The notes beneath the pieces are model-generated. The model had not been told where the DNA came from. It worked only from the letters and a program-made list of their open reading frames with translations, and made no database searches. The position numbers were made by a program, and so were the translations under genes. Below, piece after piece: positions 27,988 through 37,948 of a stretch of DNA of 64,000 nucleotides; position 1 is the stretch's first letter, and each line of letters begins with the position of its first letter. The DNA lies in contig NZ_JARQWR010000013.1 in assembly GCF_030766725.1 (NCBI RefSeq), positions 81,663-145,662 of the forward strand, given 5' to 3'. The DNA comes from Flavobacterium aerium (GTDB lineage Bacteria > Bacteroidota > Bacteroidia > Flavobacteriales > Flavobacteriaceae).

Positions 27988-28526
27988 CTTTTAAATTCAT
28001 TTTTGAAGCTTGCTTGGTATTTCTCCCACAATTCTTTTGATGTTAATTCTTTGTGTTTGTCTTTTGCAAAAACTTTCAAATAAATTTCAATTTGAGTTGG
28101 AGTATAATATCCAACTAAAGGGAAAATATATTCTCCTTTTTCATCAAAGAAAACCATTGATGGATATCCATTTACTTTTAATGCTTGCGTTAAATCATGC
28201 ATTGAGTTTCTTCCTGTTCTCTTAGCATCATAAGAAGGGTTTCCAAATTTTTTACCTTTGTATGTTACTTCTTGATTACCTTCTGCATTGAACTTTACTG
28301 CATAATAGTTTTTATTAATAAAGTCTGCAACATCCTTATTTTGAAAAGTATTTTTATCTAACATTTTACATGGTCCACACCAATCAGTGTAAACGTCCAT
28401 AAAAATCTTTTTAGGTTTCTTTTCCTGCGCTTTTAAAGCTTCATCCAACGTCATCCATTTAATCTCTTGCGCTTGAACTGCAATTGACCCTAAAGCAATA
28501 AATAATGTTATTATTATATTTTTCAT
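27984..28526 (-). CDS. Periplasmic thioredoxin-family protein
   Basis: A 180-residue protein with a signal peptide (residues 1-19, ending VQAQ) and a thioredoxin fold carrying the canonical redox motif WCGPC in DVYTDWCGPCKML and the cis-proline segment GYPSMVFFD. A charged helical tail (about 155-180) follows. Likely a periplasmic disulfide reductase. It is downstream of three peptide transporters on the same strand, with its own possible -7 element 24 bases before the ATG. Confidence 0.9.
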   Translation of the reverse strand: MKNIIITLFIALGSIAVQAQEIKWMTLDEALKAQEKKPKKIFMDVYTDWCGPCKMLDKNTFQNKDVADFINKNYYAVKFNAEGNQEVTYKGKKFGNPSYDAKRTGRNSMHDLTQALKVNGYPSMVFFDEKGEYIFPLVGYYTPTQIEIYLKVFAKDKHKELTSKELWEKYQASFKNEFKS

Positions 28527-28549
28527 TTTGTTTTTTATTTTTTGATTAT

Positions 28550-28557
28550 CAAAAATA
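28550..28557 (-). promoter_or_regulatory. -7 promoter element for the thioredoxin gene
   Basis: Plus-strand CAAAAATA reads TATTTTTG on the minus strand, 24 bases before the thioredoxin ATG. No -33 match at the expected spacing, so this is tentative. Confidence 0.4.
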
Positions 28558-28583
28558 ACACCAAATGGTGTATTATAAAAATC

Positions 28584-30326
28584 TTATGCTACGTTTTTCT
28601 CTTTCATTACTTTATTTAACCAGCCTAGCATTAGGAACATCATTATTGCTGCTGTCATCACTAAACCAAAGTTCAAATAAAAGAAATTTTGTTTTTGGTC
28701 CATATCTTCCCAAAGACTAGACAATACTCCTGATAGTTTATTACCTACAGAAATCGCTAGGAAGAAACCACCCATCATTAATGCTGTAATCCTTGGCGGA
28801 CTTAATTTTGACACTAATGATAATCCCATAGGGGACAAACAAAGCTCTCCAAGGGTAATTACTCCATATGAAGCGATTAACCACCAGCTGCTTGCTTTTG
28901 ATTCTAAATTATTGGTTGCCATTACTGCTCCTACCATCACTAATGCTGATAATGCTGTAATTACCAAACCTATTGCAATCTTCGTAGGTGTAGTTGGTTC
29001 TTTTTTTCTTTTTCTCAAAAGACCCCATACTCCTACTAAAATTGGTGTTAACAATACTACCCAGAATGGATTGATGGATTGGTATAATTCTGTAGAATAT
29101 AATTTTAAATCTTTTCCTTTTTCAGGTATGTCAGAGGCAGGAAGTGTTGAAAAATATTTCCTTGATGCTTCTAACTGTCCTACTCCTTTTGAAAATTCTT
29201 TCTTTGCATCACCTTCTGCTTTTGTTGCTTGTGGCATTGCATTTTCCTGAGCTCTAAGTTCCTCAATTTTCGCTTTAAATCCAGCATCGTCTAATGACAC
29301 AATATCATTATTAACGACTGATTGTGTCATATTGATTTTATCGGCAACTACTGCTACTGCATCGGGCATTTTTCTATCAGTATGATCTTCTGCCCAAACC
29401 GTTAATGCATCTCCATTTTGGTGGAAAATAGCAAAGAATAAAATCACACAAGTAAATACAGCCAATAAAGCTTTGATAGGTCTTCTTTCTTCTAATGGTG
29501 ATTTTACAGCCAAGTAAACAAAGAATAAAATGATTGGTAAACAACCAAATAAGAAAGCATCATTTGTATCTGATCCAAAGATGTTACCTCCTGGATTTTC
29601 TGCACTGGTTACTCCACTAATGAAATAACCTAATGCTCCAAAAATGAACATTGGAAATACTGTTAATCCTAAAATTTTCATTGTAGACATATCTCCTGCT
29701 TGAACGGGTTTGATAACATCTACATGTTTAATATGTTTTGTTCCGATTAAAAAAATCACCACACCGATTAACATTCCTACACCTGCAGCTGCGAACGCAT
29801 ATCCCCAACCGTAGTTTATTCTCATATAGGCCGCCACGAAGTTACAAATGAATGCTCCTGTGTTGATTCCCATATAAAAGATGTTATATCCTGAATCTTT
29901 TTTATCTTTTAATTCGTCATTGTTATATAAATTACCAACTAATGTAGAAATATTTGGTTTGAAGAAACCATTTCCTAAGATGATAAACAATAAGGCTACA
30001 TAAAATGTTGTAGTACTGTGAATCGACAAAAGGAAATATCCGGTTGCCATTAATAATCCACCAAAAACAATTGATTTTCTGTATCCTAAAATTCTATCGG
30101 CAATCAATCCACCAATAAATGGAGTTAAATAAACAAGTCCCAAATACGTTCCGTATATATCTGATTTTTTGGCAGCATCAAATCCCATACCACCATTATT
30201 CCAGCCGTCAATCATGTAAAGAGAGAATATCCCTAACATTAAATAATAGCCGAACCTTTCCCACATTTCTGTTCCAAAAAGAAACCATAATCCCTTAGGA
30301 TGTGACTGTTTAATTGTTTTTTCCAT
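28584..30326 (-). CDS. POT-family proton-coupled peptide transporter (first of three; with a large loop insertion)
   Basis: An MFS symporter that takes up di- and tripeptides across the inner membrane. It has 580 residues and about 14 helices. The E-x-x-E-R proton motif is EMWERFGYYLM near the N-terminus and the PTR2 signature is FYMGINTGAF. Compared with the third copy, it has a long polar insertion of roughly 80-100 residues (about 330-420) rich in Ala, Lys and Asp. Gap to the second copy is 18 bases, so the three copies and the peptidase upstream form one operon. Confidence 0.93.
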   Translation of the reverse strand: MEKTIKQSHPKGLWFLFGTEMWERFGYYLMLGIFSLYMIDGWNNGGMGFDAAKKSDIYGTYLGLVYLTPFIGGLIADRILGYRKSIVFGGLLMATGYFLLSIHSTTTFYVALLFIILGNGFFKPNISTLVGNLYNNDELKDKKDSGYNIFYMGINTGAFICNFVAAYMRINYGWGYAFAAAGVGMLIGVVIFLIGTKHIKHVDVIKPVQAGDMSTMKILGLTVFPMFIFGALGYFISGVTSAENPGGNIFGSDTNDAFLFGCLPIILFFVYLAVKSPLEERRPIKALLAVFTCVILFFAIFHQNGDALTVWAEDHTDRKMPDAVAVVADKINMTQSVVNNDIVSLDDAGFKAKIEELRAQENAMPQATKAEGDAKKEFSKGVGQLEASRKYFSTLPASDIPEKGKDLKLYSTELYQSINPFWVVLLTPILVGVWGLLRKRKKEPTTPTKIAIGLVITALSALVMVGAVMATNNLESKASSWWLIASYGVITLGELCLSPMGLSLVSKLSPPRITALMMGGFFLAISVGNKLSGVLSSLWEDMDQKQNFFYLNFGLVMTAAIMMFLMLGWLNKVMKEKNVA

Positions 30327-30344
30327 TTATAGTAGTTTTAGTTA

Positions 30345-32099
30345 TTATCGAACGCCGTGCATTAATTTCTTAATAATCGGTGTAAACGCAATTGCAATCA
30401 CACCTACTACTACTGCAATTACAGTAATAATCAAGAAGAAAAAACTAATACCTCTTTCTTCTGCAATTTTATCTGAGCTTTCTCCCATCATACCGGCTAC
30501 TTTATTTGCAATTGCAATGGCCAAGTACCAAACTCCAAACATGAAAGCAATCATTCTTCCTGGAACCAACTTACTTACATAAGATAATCCTACTGGAGAA
30601 ATACAAAGTTCTGCCATTGTATTGAAAAGGTAAACTAAAATCAACCAGATCATACTCACTGAAGCTACTTTTGCTCCTGGAGCAATATCTCTAGCCCCAA
30701 ATACAAGGATTGCCATAGATACACCTAGTAAAATCATACCGATACCAAACTTTACATTGGCTGCGGGATTGTACTTACTTTCCCACCATTTGGAGAACAT
30801 TGGCGCTAATGTAATGATAAATAATGAATTCAATACACTGAACCAAGATGCTGGAACTTCTGTTGTTTCGCTTTTAAAATCATTGGCAAGCATCCAAATT
30901 GCAATTATCCAAACAATAACAAAACTGCATCCTAGAATAATATTTGCTAAAGCATATTTCTTAAAAGTTTGTTTGAACAACTTCAATAATACCCATGTAA
31001 TTAAACCTAAAGGAATAATCGTAATTAATGAATTTACTACTTTATAAATCATTCCTGCATTGCCTTCCAATACACGATTTGTATAGTCTTTCGCAAAAAT
31101 GGTTAGTGTTCCAGGTGATTGTTCAAAAATTGCAAAAAACACAAACGTAAAGAATGCAAAGAAAGTCACTGCATATAATTTCTCTCTCGTGATTTTTGAA
31201 TATTGTGTTAATCTATAGAATAATAAGAATAGGAATAATACTAAGGCAAATAAGATCGTAAGATCTGTTCCTGCCATATTCCCAATACTAAAGTTTAAGA
31301 AGTTTACTTTGCCTAATGAAATTTTGGCAATTGGATCATTAATAACCCATATTAAACCTAGTAAAGAAGAAACTCCAATAATAACTAATTGCCACATTGG
31401 AAAAGGAACTCTTTTGTCTGTGTCATCTTCTGCGATAACTACATCTTTACTCTTGATTGGTTTTAATCCAATATCACCAAATATATTTTGTGACAACCAG
31501 AATTGTAATAATCCGAAAAGCATGAAGATTCCTGCTAAACCGAATCCGATACTCCATCCTACTTTTTCTCCTAAATAACCACATAGTAAAATTCCGAAGA
31601 AAGCTCCAGCATTTACACCCATGTAGAAGATTGTGTAAGCACCATCTTTTTTCTCAGGAAAATCCTTGTACATATGCGAGATAATCGAAGTCATATTTGG
31701 CTTGAAGAAACCTGTACCAAACACTAATAAAGTTAATCCTGTATAGATGAAAAATGGTGTTTCGATTGCCATTGCTCCATGTCCTAATGTCATTAAAAAT
31801 GCACCAAGAATTACAGCCCATCTAAATCCAATTACTTTGTCTGCAAAATAGCCTCCAAGCATTGTAGAAAGATATACTAAAGAAGTATAAGAACCGAACA
31901 ATGCCATTGCATGTTCTCTAGGCCAACCCCAACCTGGGTGATCTCCCAATACAGAAGCTGTAAAGAACATTACTAATAAGGCACGCATTCCATAGTATGA
32001 AAAACGTTCCCACATCTCGGTAAAAAACAACACAAACAATCCTGCTGGATGGCCTAATACATTGGTTTTAAAAAAATCATTATTCGATTGAACAGACAT
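30345..32099 (-). CDS. POT-family proton-coupled peptide transporter (second of three)
   Basis: A 584-residue MFS peptide symporter. EMWERFSYYGMRALL carries the E-x-x-E-R motif, and FYMGVNAGAFFGILLCG is the PTR2 signature. About 14 helices. It is a diverged paralogue of its two neighbours, not a recent duplicate. It starts 32 bases after the third copy's stop and shares their direction. Confidence 0.93.
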   Translation of the reverse strand: MSVQSNNDFFKTNVLGHPAGLFVLFFTEMWERFSYYGMRALLVMFFTASVLGDHPGWGWPREHAMALFGSYTSLVYLSTMLGGYFADKVIGFRWAVILGAFLMTLGHGAMAIETPFFIYTGLTLLVFGTGFFKPNMTSIISHMYKDFPEKKDGAYTIFYMGVNAGAFFGILLCGYLGEKVGWSIGFGLAGIFMLFGLLQFWLSQNIFGDIGLKPIKSKDVVIAEDDTDKRVPFPMWQLVIIGVSSLLGLIWVINDPIAKISLGKVNFLNFSIGNMAGTDLTILFALVLFLFLLFYRLTQYSKITREKLYAVTFFAFFTFVFFAIFEQSPGTLTIFAKDYTNRVLEGNAGMIYKVVNSLITIIPLGLITWVLLKLFKQTFKKYALANIILGCSFVIVWIIAIWMLANDFKSETTEVPASWFSVLNSLFIITLAPMFSKWWESKYNPAANVKFGIGMILLGVSMAILVFGARDIAPGAKVASVSMIWLILVYLFNTMAELCISPVGLSYVSKLVPGRMIAFMFGVWYLAIAIANKVAGMMGESSDKIAEERGISFFFLIITVIAVVVGVIAIAFTPIIKKLMHGVR

Positions 32100-32131
32100 A
32101 TTTATTTATTTATAGAAACTTATATTATTAC

Positions 32132-33634
32132 TTATTTTACTTCTTGCATTAATTTTCTAATCAGTGGAGACACCACAATCAATAGAAGACCTGCAACTAA
32201 TGCATATATCGCTAATTGGTAATATCCTTCAGTGTAAGATTGCAACTTTGTCATTAAATTCACATTTACTTCTTTACTTGACATCTCTGCACCTAACTTA
32301 CCAGCTGCAAATTGTCCAAATGCACTTGCCAGGAACCAAAGTCCCATCATCATACCGAATAATCTTTTCGGTGATAACTTTGTAATAATTGACATTCCAA
32401 TAGGCCCTAAACATAATTCCCCTAAGGTCATTACTAAATAGGCTAATGTGAATACATTTAAAGAAGTCAATCCTTCTACATCTGCAAAGAAACGTGTGGA
32501 GTAGAATAGGTAGAACGCTGCCGCTAGTAATAAAAATCCGACACCGAATTTAATTACTGTATTAGGCTCAATTTTTCTCTTGTACATCATTAACCATAGA
32601 ATTCCAATTAATGGACTGAAGATAATTACAAATAATGAGTTCACACTATTGTTCACTACGTTTGGATCTATAGAGAAGAACAATAAGTCATGGTGGAAGT
32701 TATCTTTTGCAAATAAGGATAATGATCCTCCAGATTGCTCATAAATTGCATTAAATAAAAAGTAAAAGAAGATAAAAATAAACGCTGCAATTAATTTGTA
32801 TTGTAATTTTCGTTCTCCTAATTTAAATGTTTCATAAAGGAAATAAGCAACTGCTACTACCCCAATGGTGTACATGAAATTATCGGTATATTTTGTGTTT
32901 TTTACCATGATAAAGATGAATGGAATACAAAGTAATGAACCTACATATACTGCAATCTCACGTATTTTTCTTTTCCCTGCATCTAAATCCAATAATGGAG
33001 AATCTCCAATAGGCCCTAAATGTTTTTTAGTCATTAAGAAAGTAATCAATCCTAATACCATTACAAATGCTGCTGCAAGGAAGCATAATTGCCATGAGTG
33101 GTATTTTCCTAAATAAATACAGATTGCTCCTCCTAACAGACCACCAATATTGATCCCTGCATAGAATAAGCCATATCCTGCATCTCTCCTACCATCTTCT
33201 TCTTTGTATAGTTCACCTACCATTGAAGAAACATTAGGTTTAAAGAAACCTGTTCCGATAATCGATAGTGTTATTCCTACATAGAATAATTCTTGTGGTG
33301 AAAAGGCAATGATTAAATTTCCTAAAATCATCACTAGCCCTCCAAAGAACAATGATTTTTTAAATCCTAGAATTTTATCGGCAAAAATACCTCCAATAAA
33401 AGTGAAAGCATATACGAACGCTTGAATTGCTCCGTATTGTAAGTTTGAGTCATGATCTGATAACCCTAATTGTTGTACCATGAAAAAAGCTAGTACACCT
33501 CGCATTCCGTAAAAACAGAACCGCTCCCACATTTCCGTTAAAAACAAATACCATAATTGTTTTGGATATTTCCCTTCAAAATTCTGAATTTCGTCTAACG
33601 TAGGCTGGATAAATTCGCTTTTAGCTGTGCTCAT
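32132..33634 (-). CDS. POT-family proton-coupled peptide transporter (third of three, next to the peptidase)
   Basis: A 500-residue MFS peptide symporter, the typical bacterial POT length and without the large loop of the first copy. EMWERFCFYGMRGVL holds the proton motif and FYAGINIGGLLGG the PTR2 signature. Its start codon shares base 33634 with the last base of the upstream peptidase gene, so synthesis of peptidase and transporter is translationally coupled. Confidence 0.94.
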   Translation of the reverse strand: MSTAKSEFIQPTLDEIQNFEGKYPKQLWYLFLTEMWERFCFYGMRGVLAFFMVQQLGLSDHDSNLQYGAIQAFVYAFTFIGGIFADKILGFKKSLFFGGLVMILGNLIIAFSPQELFYVGITLSIIGTGFFKPNVSSMVGELYKEEDGRRDAGYGLFYAGINIGGLLGGAICIYLGKYHSWQLCFLAAAFVMVLGLITFLMTKKHLGPIGDSPLLDLDAGKRKIREIAVYVGSLLCIPFIFIMVKNTKYTDNFMYTIGVVAVAYFLYETFKLGERKLQYKLIAAFIFIFFYFLFNAIYEQSGGSLSLFAKDNFHHDLLFFSIDPNVVNNSVNSLFVIIFSPLIGILWLMMYKRKIEPNTVIKFGVGFLLLAAAFYLFYSTRFFADVEGLTSLNVFTLAYLVMTLGELCLGPIGMSIITKLSPKRLFGMMMGLWFLASAFGQFAAGKLGAEMSSKEVNVNLMTKLQSYTEGYYQLAIYALVAGLLLIVVSPLIRKLMQEVK

Positions 33635-35805
33635 TATAATTTCTCTAAAATAAAGTTAGTCATTTTTGTGTACAATTGTACTCTGGTCTTCCCACCATAA
33701 ATCCCGTGATTTTTATCTGGATAAATCTGAGAATCGAATTGTTTGTTCGCCTGAATCAAAGATTCCATCATCTGCATTGTATTTTGTACGTGCACATTAT
33801 CATCGGCAGAACCATGAATTAATAGGTAAGAACCTTTTAATTTTGAAGTATGATTAATTGGTGAGTTTTCATCATATCCTGTTGGATTCTCTTGTGGCGT
33901 TTGCATATAACGCTCTGTGTAAACTGAATCGTAAAAACGCCAGTTTGTTACCGGAGCAACTGCAATTGCCATTTTGAATACATCATTTCCTTTTAAAATA
34001 CAGTTTGAAGACATGAAACCACCATAGCTCCATCCCCAGATACCGATTCTTGCTGCATCTATATAATTGTATTTACCAAGTACTTTTGCTGCATCTATTT
34101 GATCTTCTACTTCGTATTTCCCTAATTCTTTATAGGTAACTTTTTTGAAATCTGCTCCTTTATAACCTGTTCCTCTACCGTCTACACAAACCACAATATA
34201 ACCTTGTTGTGCTAACATCATGAACCAATAATCATTGGTAGAATGCCATGTATTCTCTACTTGTTGTGAACCTGGTCCACTGTATTGATACATGAAAACT
34301 GGATATTTTTTATTTGGATTAAAATCTTTAGGTTTAATCATCCACATGTTTAATTCATTCCCTTTGTCTGTTTTTAAAACAGAGAATTCTTTTTGTGGTA
34401 AATTGTATTCTTTTGTTTTTTCTAACAACGCATCATTCGTAAGAATTGACTGCACTTGTTTTCCATCTTTTGCATCATTCAATGTGTATTGAGGCGGAGT
34501 TGTTGCACTTGCAAAAGAGTTGATGTAGTAATTGTAATTTGGACTAAATGTTGCTTTATTTACTCCCGCAGATTTAGATAATCTTGTTTTATTTTTTCCA
34601 TTCAATTTAATGCTGTAAACATCTCTATTGATTGATCCATTTTCAACCGATTGATAAAAAACAGTTTTTGTTTTTTCTTCTAAACCATAATAGGCTGTAA
34701 CTTCCCATTTACCTGTTGTTACTTGGTTTATTAGCTTTCCTGATTTATCATAGTAATAGATATGATTGAATCCATCTTTCTCACTTGTCCAAATGAAACT
34801 GTTATCATTTAAAAATGTTAGATTATCGTGTATATCAATATAGGCTTTATCTTTTTCATTTAAGATTACTTTTGCAACGCCCGTTGTTCCATTTACAAAC
34901 AATAAATCTAAATTATTTTGGTGTCTATTGATTACTTGAACACTTAATTGCTCTGCATCATTTGTCCATTTAATTCTAGGAATATAAAAATCATTATAAT
35001 TCCCTAAGCTAACTGTTTTTGTAGCATTACTCTTAAGATCGTACAGTTGTAAACTCACTTTAGAGTTCTTTTCTCCTGCTTTAGGATATTTAAAAACATC
35101 TTGTGTTGGATATAAATTTTTTCCGAAAATATCCATTGAAAACTCTGGAACTTCACTTTCGTCAAACTTAATATAGGCAATTGTAGTTCCTGATTTATTC
35201 CAGTCAAAAGCTCTTACAAATGCAAATTCTTCTTCATATACCCAGTCCGTAATACCATTAATGATACTATTTTTCTTTCCATCACTGGTAATTTGAGTAT
35301 TTTTTTGAGTAGCTAAATTGTATACAAACAAATTATTATCCTTTGCATAGGCAATATTTAAACCATCCGGAGAAAATGTTGGTTCTTGCACTTTATAATC
35401 AAAAAGTTTGGTAAGTTTTTTGCTAGCGATATCGTATAGGTAGTAATCGGCAACGAAGGAATGGCGGAAAATTTGGTCAGAATTGCAGGCCAATAAAATT
35501 TTCTTTTCATCTGCACTGAAAGTGTAACTCATGATCATTGGTAAATCCTTCTGATCTTTAGTGTCAATTAATGTGCTTACTTTTTTGAGCGTAGCAAAAT
35601 CATAAAGGTCGATTTGCATACTTCTTGAAGCGCGGTCAAAATTTAGAACTGTGTATTGATTGGTATTTTTCAAAGACTGAAGTTCATCCATTCCACTCGT
35701 TCGGAATGCTCCTCCAAATACTCCTTCTACAGTAATTTTTTGTTGTCCGAAAACGGACATGCAAAGCAATAATAGTATTGCTGTGATTTTACTTGAATAT
35801 CTCAT
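33634..35805 (-). CDS. Dipeptidyl peptidase IV-type S9B serine peptidase, exported
   Basis: Removes dipeptides from the N-terminus of peptides, usually after Pro or Ala. From the ATG at 35805 it has 723 residues: a signal peptide (about 1-21, ending in SVFGQ), an eight-bladed propeller (DPPIV_N) and a C-terminal alpha/beta hydrolase. The triad is Ser in GWSYGG, Asp in HGSADDNVH and His in PDKNHGIYGG. The DEXXE-like pair YEEEF in the propeller binds the substrate amino terminus in this family. The dipeptides it frees would be substrates of the three POT transporters it is coupled to. The in-frame start at 35832 would spoil the signal peptide. Confidence 0.95.
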   Translation of the reverse strand: MRYSSKITAILLLLCMSVFGQQKITVEGVFGGAFRTSGMDELQSLKNTNQYTVLNFDRASRSMQIDLYDFATLKKVSTLIDTKDQKDLPMIMSYTFSADEKKILLACNSDQIFRHSFVADYYLYDIASKKLTKLFDYKVQEPTFSPDGLNIAYAKDNNLFVYNLATQKNTQITSDGKKNSIINGITDWVYEEEFAFVRAFDWNKSGTTIAYIKFDESEVPEFSMDIFGKNLYPTQDVFKYPKAGEKNSKVSLQLYDLKSNATKTVSLGNYNDFYIPRIKWTNDAEQLSVQVINRHQNNLDLLFVNGTTGVAKVILNEKDKAYIDIHDNLTFLNDNSFIWTSEKDGFNHIYYYDKSGKLINQVTTGKWEVTAYYGLEEKTKTVFYQSVENGSINRDVYSIKLNGKNKTRLSKSAGVNKATFSPNYNYYINSFASATTPPQYTLNDAKDGKQVQSILTNDALLEKTKEYNLPQKEFSVLKTDKGNELNMWMIKPKDFNPNKKYPVFMYQYSGPGSQQVENTWHSTNDYWFMMLAQQGYIVVCVDGRGTGYKGADFKKVTYKELGKYEVEDQIDAAKVLGKYNYIDAARIGIWGWSYGGFMSSNCILKGNDVFKMAIAVAPVTNWRFYDSVYTERYMQTPQENPTGYDENSPINHTSKLKGSYLLIHGSADDNVHVQNTMQMMESLIQANKQFDSQIYPDKNHGIYGGKTRVQLYTKMTNFILEKL

Positions 35806-36319
35806 TTTAATAAATTGATAAAAAACTGTCAATTTTAGTGAAAATTTTACAATTAGCGGTACTTTTTTGTGTTAAATGACACTCATAGAATTTCTGCTAA
35901 CCCTCTAATTTCAATAAAATTACATTAAATTGAGACTTTAAAAAGTATTCTCTCCAAAAAATATTTTTTTAACCTACTGAAAATGAGTAAAAAATAACTC
36001 AATTCATTGGTCAAATCCCGAAAAACCAAGAACTACGCGTCTATTTTAATTATTTATCAACATTGAATAATTATTCCCTAAAAATACCTCCTCAAAAGTT
36101 TATTTCTTCAATAAATTCTTTCAAATAATAACGAATCCAATAAATTCCAAGAGCTTTTTTATCGAAAAATGTAACTTTCATTAACCAACTATTGATTAAA
36201 AAATGCAAACTGAATATTAAGAGTCATCTAAAAATTCAGCTTTTATATCAATAAAAAGTAGTCCTATTTTCTATAAACTACGACACTCAAACGACATAAA
36301 TAATATTCCAATTACTTTA
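35806..36319. other. Gene-free AT-rich spacer between the lipoprotein island and the peptidase operon
   Basis: About 510 bases with no supported gene. The minus-strand peptidase promoter should lie here, but I see no clear TAnnTTTG match. One copy of TTATCAACA lies at 36054-36062. No convincing terminator hairpin is seen after the minus-strand gene ending at 36320. No repeats or insertion-sequence remnants are recognised. Confidence 0.5.
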
Positions 36320-37948
36320 TTATTTTACAATTACTTTTTGATAATAAATACTTCTTTTTTGTCCCATAACCTGGGCTTTTATATAATAGTCTCCTTTAGG
36401 AAGTTTAATATGAATTTTATCTTGATTAGGAATAAGCAATTCATTTAAAAAAGGAATTATTTGACTTCGCAAAACATCTATATTTTCAAAAAACACTTTT
36501 ATTTGATTTTCTTTTTGGGCATCATAAACAGACACAATTATTTTTTGATTTTGATATAATTTAAACTTTTCATCTATTATTTCTACGTCAATCAATAGCT
36601 CTTCAGGATAAATTATAGATAAATCTGTCTGTATATTATTAACTATAAAATAATCTGCTTTTGATTTTTGCCTTATAGCATTTGGCAAGTCTTCTTTACG
36701 AATTAATCCTATCTCTTTATCATAATCTGCCACTATTTTACCTTGATCTATAACAATTGGAATAATCCCAAATTTTCTTTTTAACTCTGATACTAAATCA
36801 ACCATATTATTTTTTTCAAAAGTATCATAACCCACATATACAAAAAATTTAGCCTCAGGGTTCTTTACTAAAATTTGATTTATATTCTCAACTTGTTCAG
36901 TTACTCCACCTTGCTTTATATCTGAATTTTCAGTCCCTATTAATGTAAATTCTAATTTTTTTACTTTGTCAATAAAATGTTTAAAATAAGATGACCCAAA
37001 AAAGACTGATTTAAAATCATTCGGTCTATGAACCCAAAAACTCAAGGTATCTTTATTTTCAATGAATGCAGGTATAGAAATATACTTTACTCCATTTTTT
37101 TTTAAACCGTCTAGTAATTTAAACGCAAAAACCCTGTGTTTGGGATAACGAAAATCTTCATTTAAAACAATAACTTGATTTTTATTAGCTAATAAACCTA
37201 TAGTATCTAAAATATTCTTGTCTATAATTATTTTATCGTTTTGGACTAATTCATTAACAATTAAATTATTTTTTCTTTTTAAATTAATTTCATGTTTTTT
37301 AATTAATGAATCATATTTAGAATCATTTAATATTAAAGAATGTGCTGCAATTAAAAAACCCTTTTGTAGACTGTCATCTTTTATCATTTTAAACAATGGG
37401 TTTGTTTTTAACTTATAAATTAAAAGTAAGTCATTGTCCATAACATAATTATAGTATACATTATCAAATTGTAATCTCTGATCTAAAGAATCAATACTCA
37501 CTCTATTCAGTATTTCAAAAGCCTTTATTGTATTATATGAATTCTTACAAATCAATGAGACTTTTGTTCTTCCTCTTTGTTTTTCTGTCCATGAATAATC
37601 CCTAATGGAATCCTGTATTACAATTCGATCATAAGATAACGAATCTTTCATTTCTTCATAAAAAAAGAAAAAATCAACATTTGGAACCCATGCATTTGCA
37701 TAAATAAAAAGACGGTTTAAATTTGGATGAGGAATCCCTTTAAGATTCTTTTTAAGATGTTTCTTTTTAAATATTGTTAAGTCAAAAAAATCTATTGCTC
37801 CATGAAAATTCACTCCAACCTTAATACTATCATTATAATAAAAATTTCTATTATAGTATTCCCGTTTTACAACATCTTGTTTAATTACTCCACAAGAATA
37901 CAATGTGAATATAAATACTAAAGAAGCTAGTGTATATTTTAAATTCAT
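36320..37948 (-). CDS. Lipoprotein with a degenerate ChaN/EreA-like domain (probable pseudoenzyme paralogue)
   Basis: A 542-residue lipoprotein (lipobox TLYSC at 16-19) paralogous over its whole length to the upstream gene; both share PKHRxFA, KADYFIVNNIQTDL-like and C-terminal beta-rich segments. In the region where the paralogue has candidate catalytic residues, this copy has lost them: Glu264-Asp-Phe266 instead of Glu-Asp-His, Pro293 for Glu300, Thr339 for His342, and YVGYDTFEK for YVGHAHLEK. It keeps His271. It overlaps the paralogue by four bases and is the last gene of the island. Possible roles are structural, binding, or sequestering; the superfamily link is my inference. Confidence 0.75.
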   Translation of the reverse strand: MNLKYTLASLVFIFTLYSCGVIKQDVVKREYYNRNFYYNDSIKVGVNFHGAIDFFDLTIFKKKHLKKNLKGIPHPNLNRLFIYANAWVPNVDFFFFYEEMKDSLSYDRIVIQDSIRDYSWTEKQRGRTKVSLICKNSYNTIKAFEILNRVSIDSLDQRLQFDNVYYNYVMDNDLLLIYKLKTNPLFKMIKDDSLQKGFLIAAHSLILNDSKYDSLIKKHEINLKRKNNLIVNELVQNDKIIIDKNILDTIGLLANKNQVIVLNEDFRYPKHRVFAFKLLDGLKKNGVKYISIPAFIENKDTLSFWVHRPNDFKSVFFGSSYFKHFIDKVKKLEFTLIGTENSDIKQGGVTEQVENINQILVKNPEAKFFVYVGYDTFEKNNMVDLVSELKRKFGIIPIVIDQGKIVADYDKEIGLIRKEDLPNAIRQKSKADYFIVNNIQTDLSIIYPEELLIDVEIIDEKFKLYQNQKIIVSVYDAQKENQIKVFFENIDVLRSQIIPFLNELLIPNQDKIHIKLPKGDYYIKAQVMGQKRSIYYQKVIVK

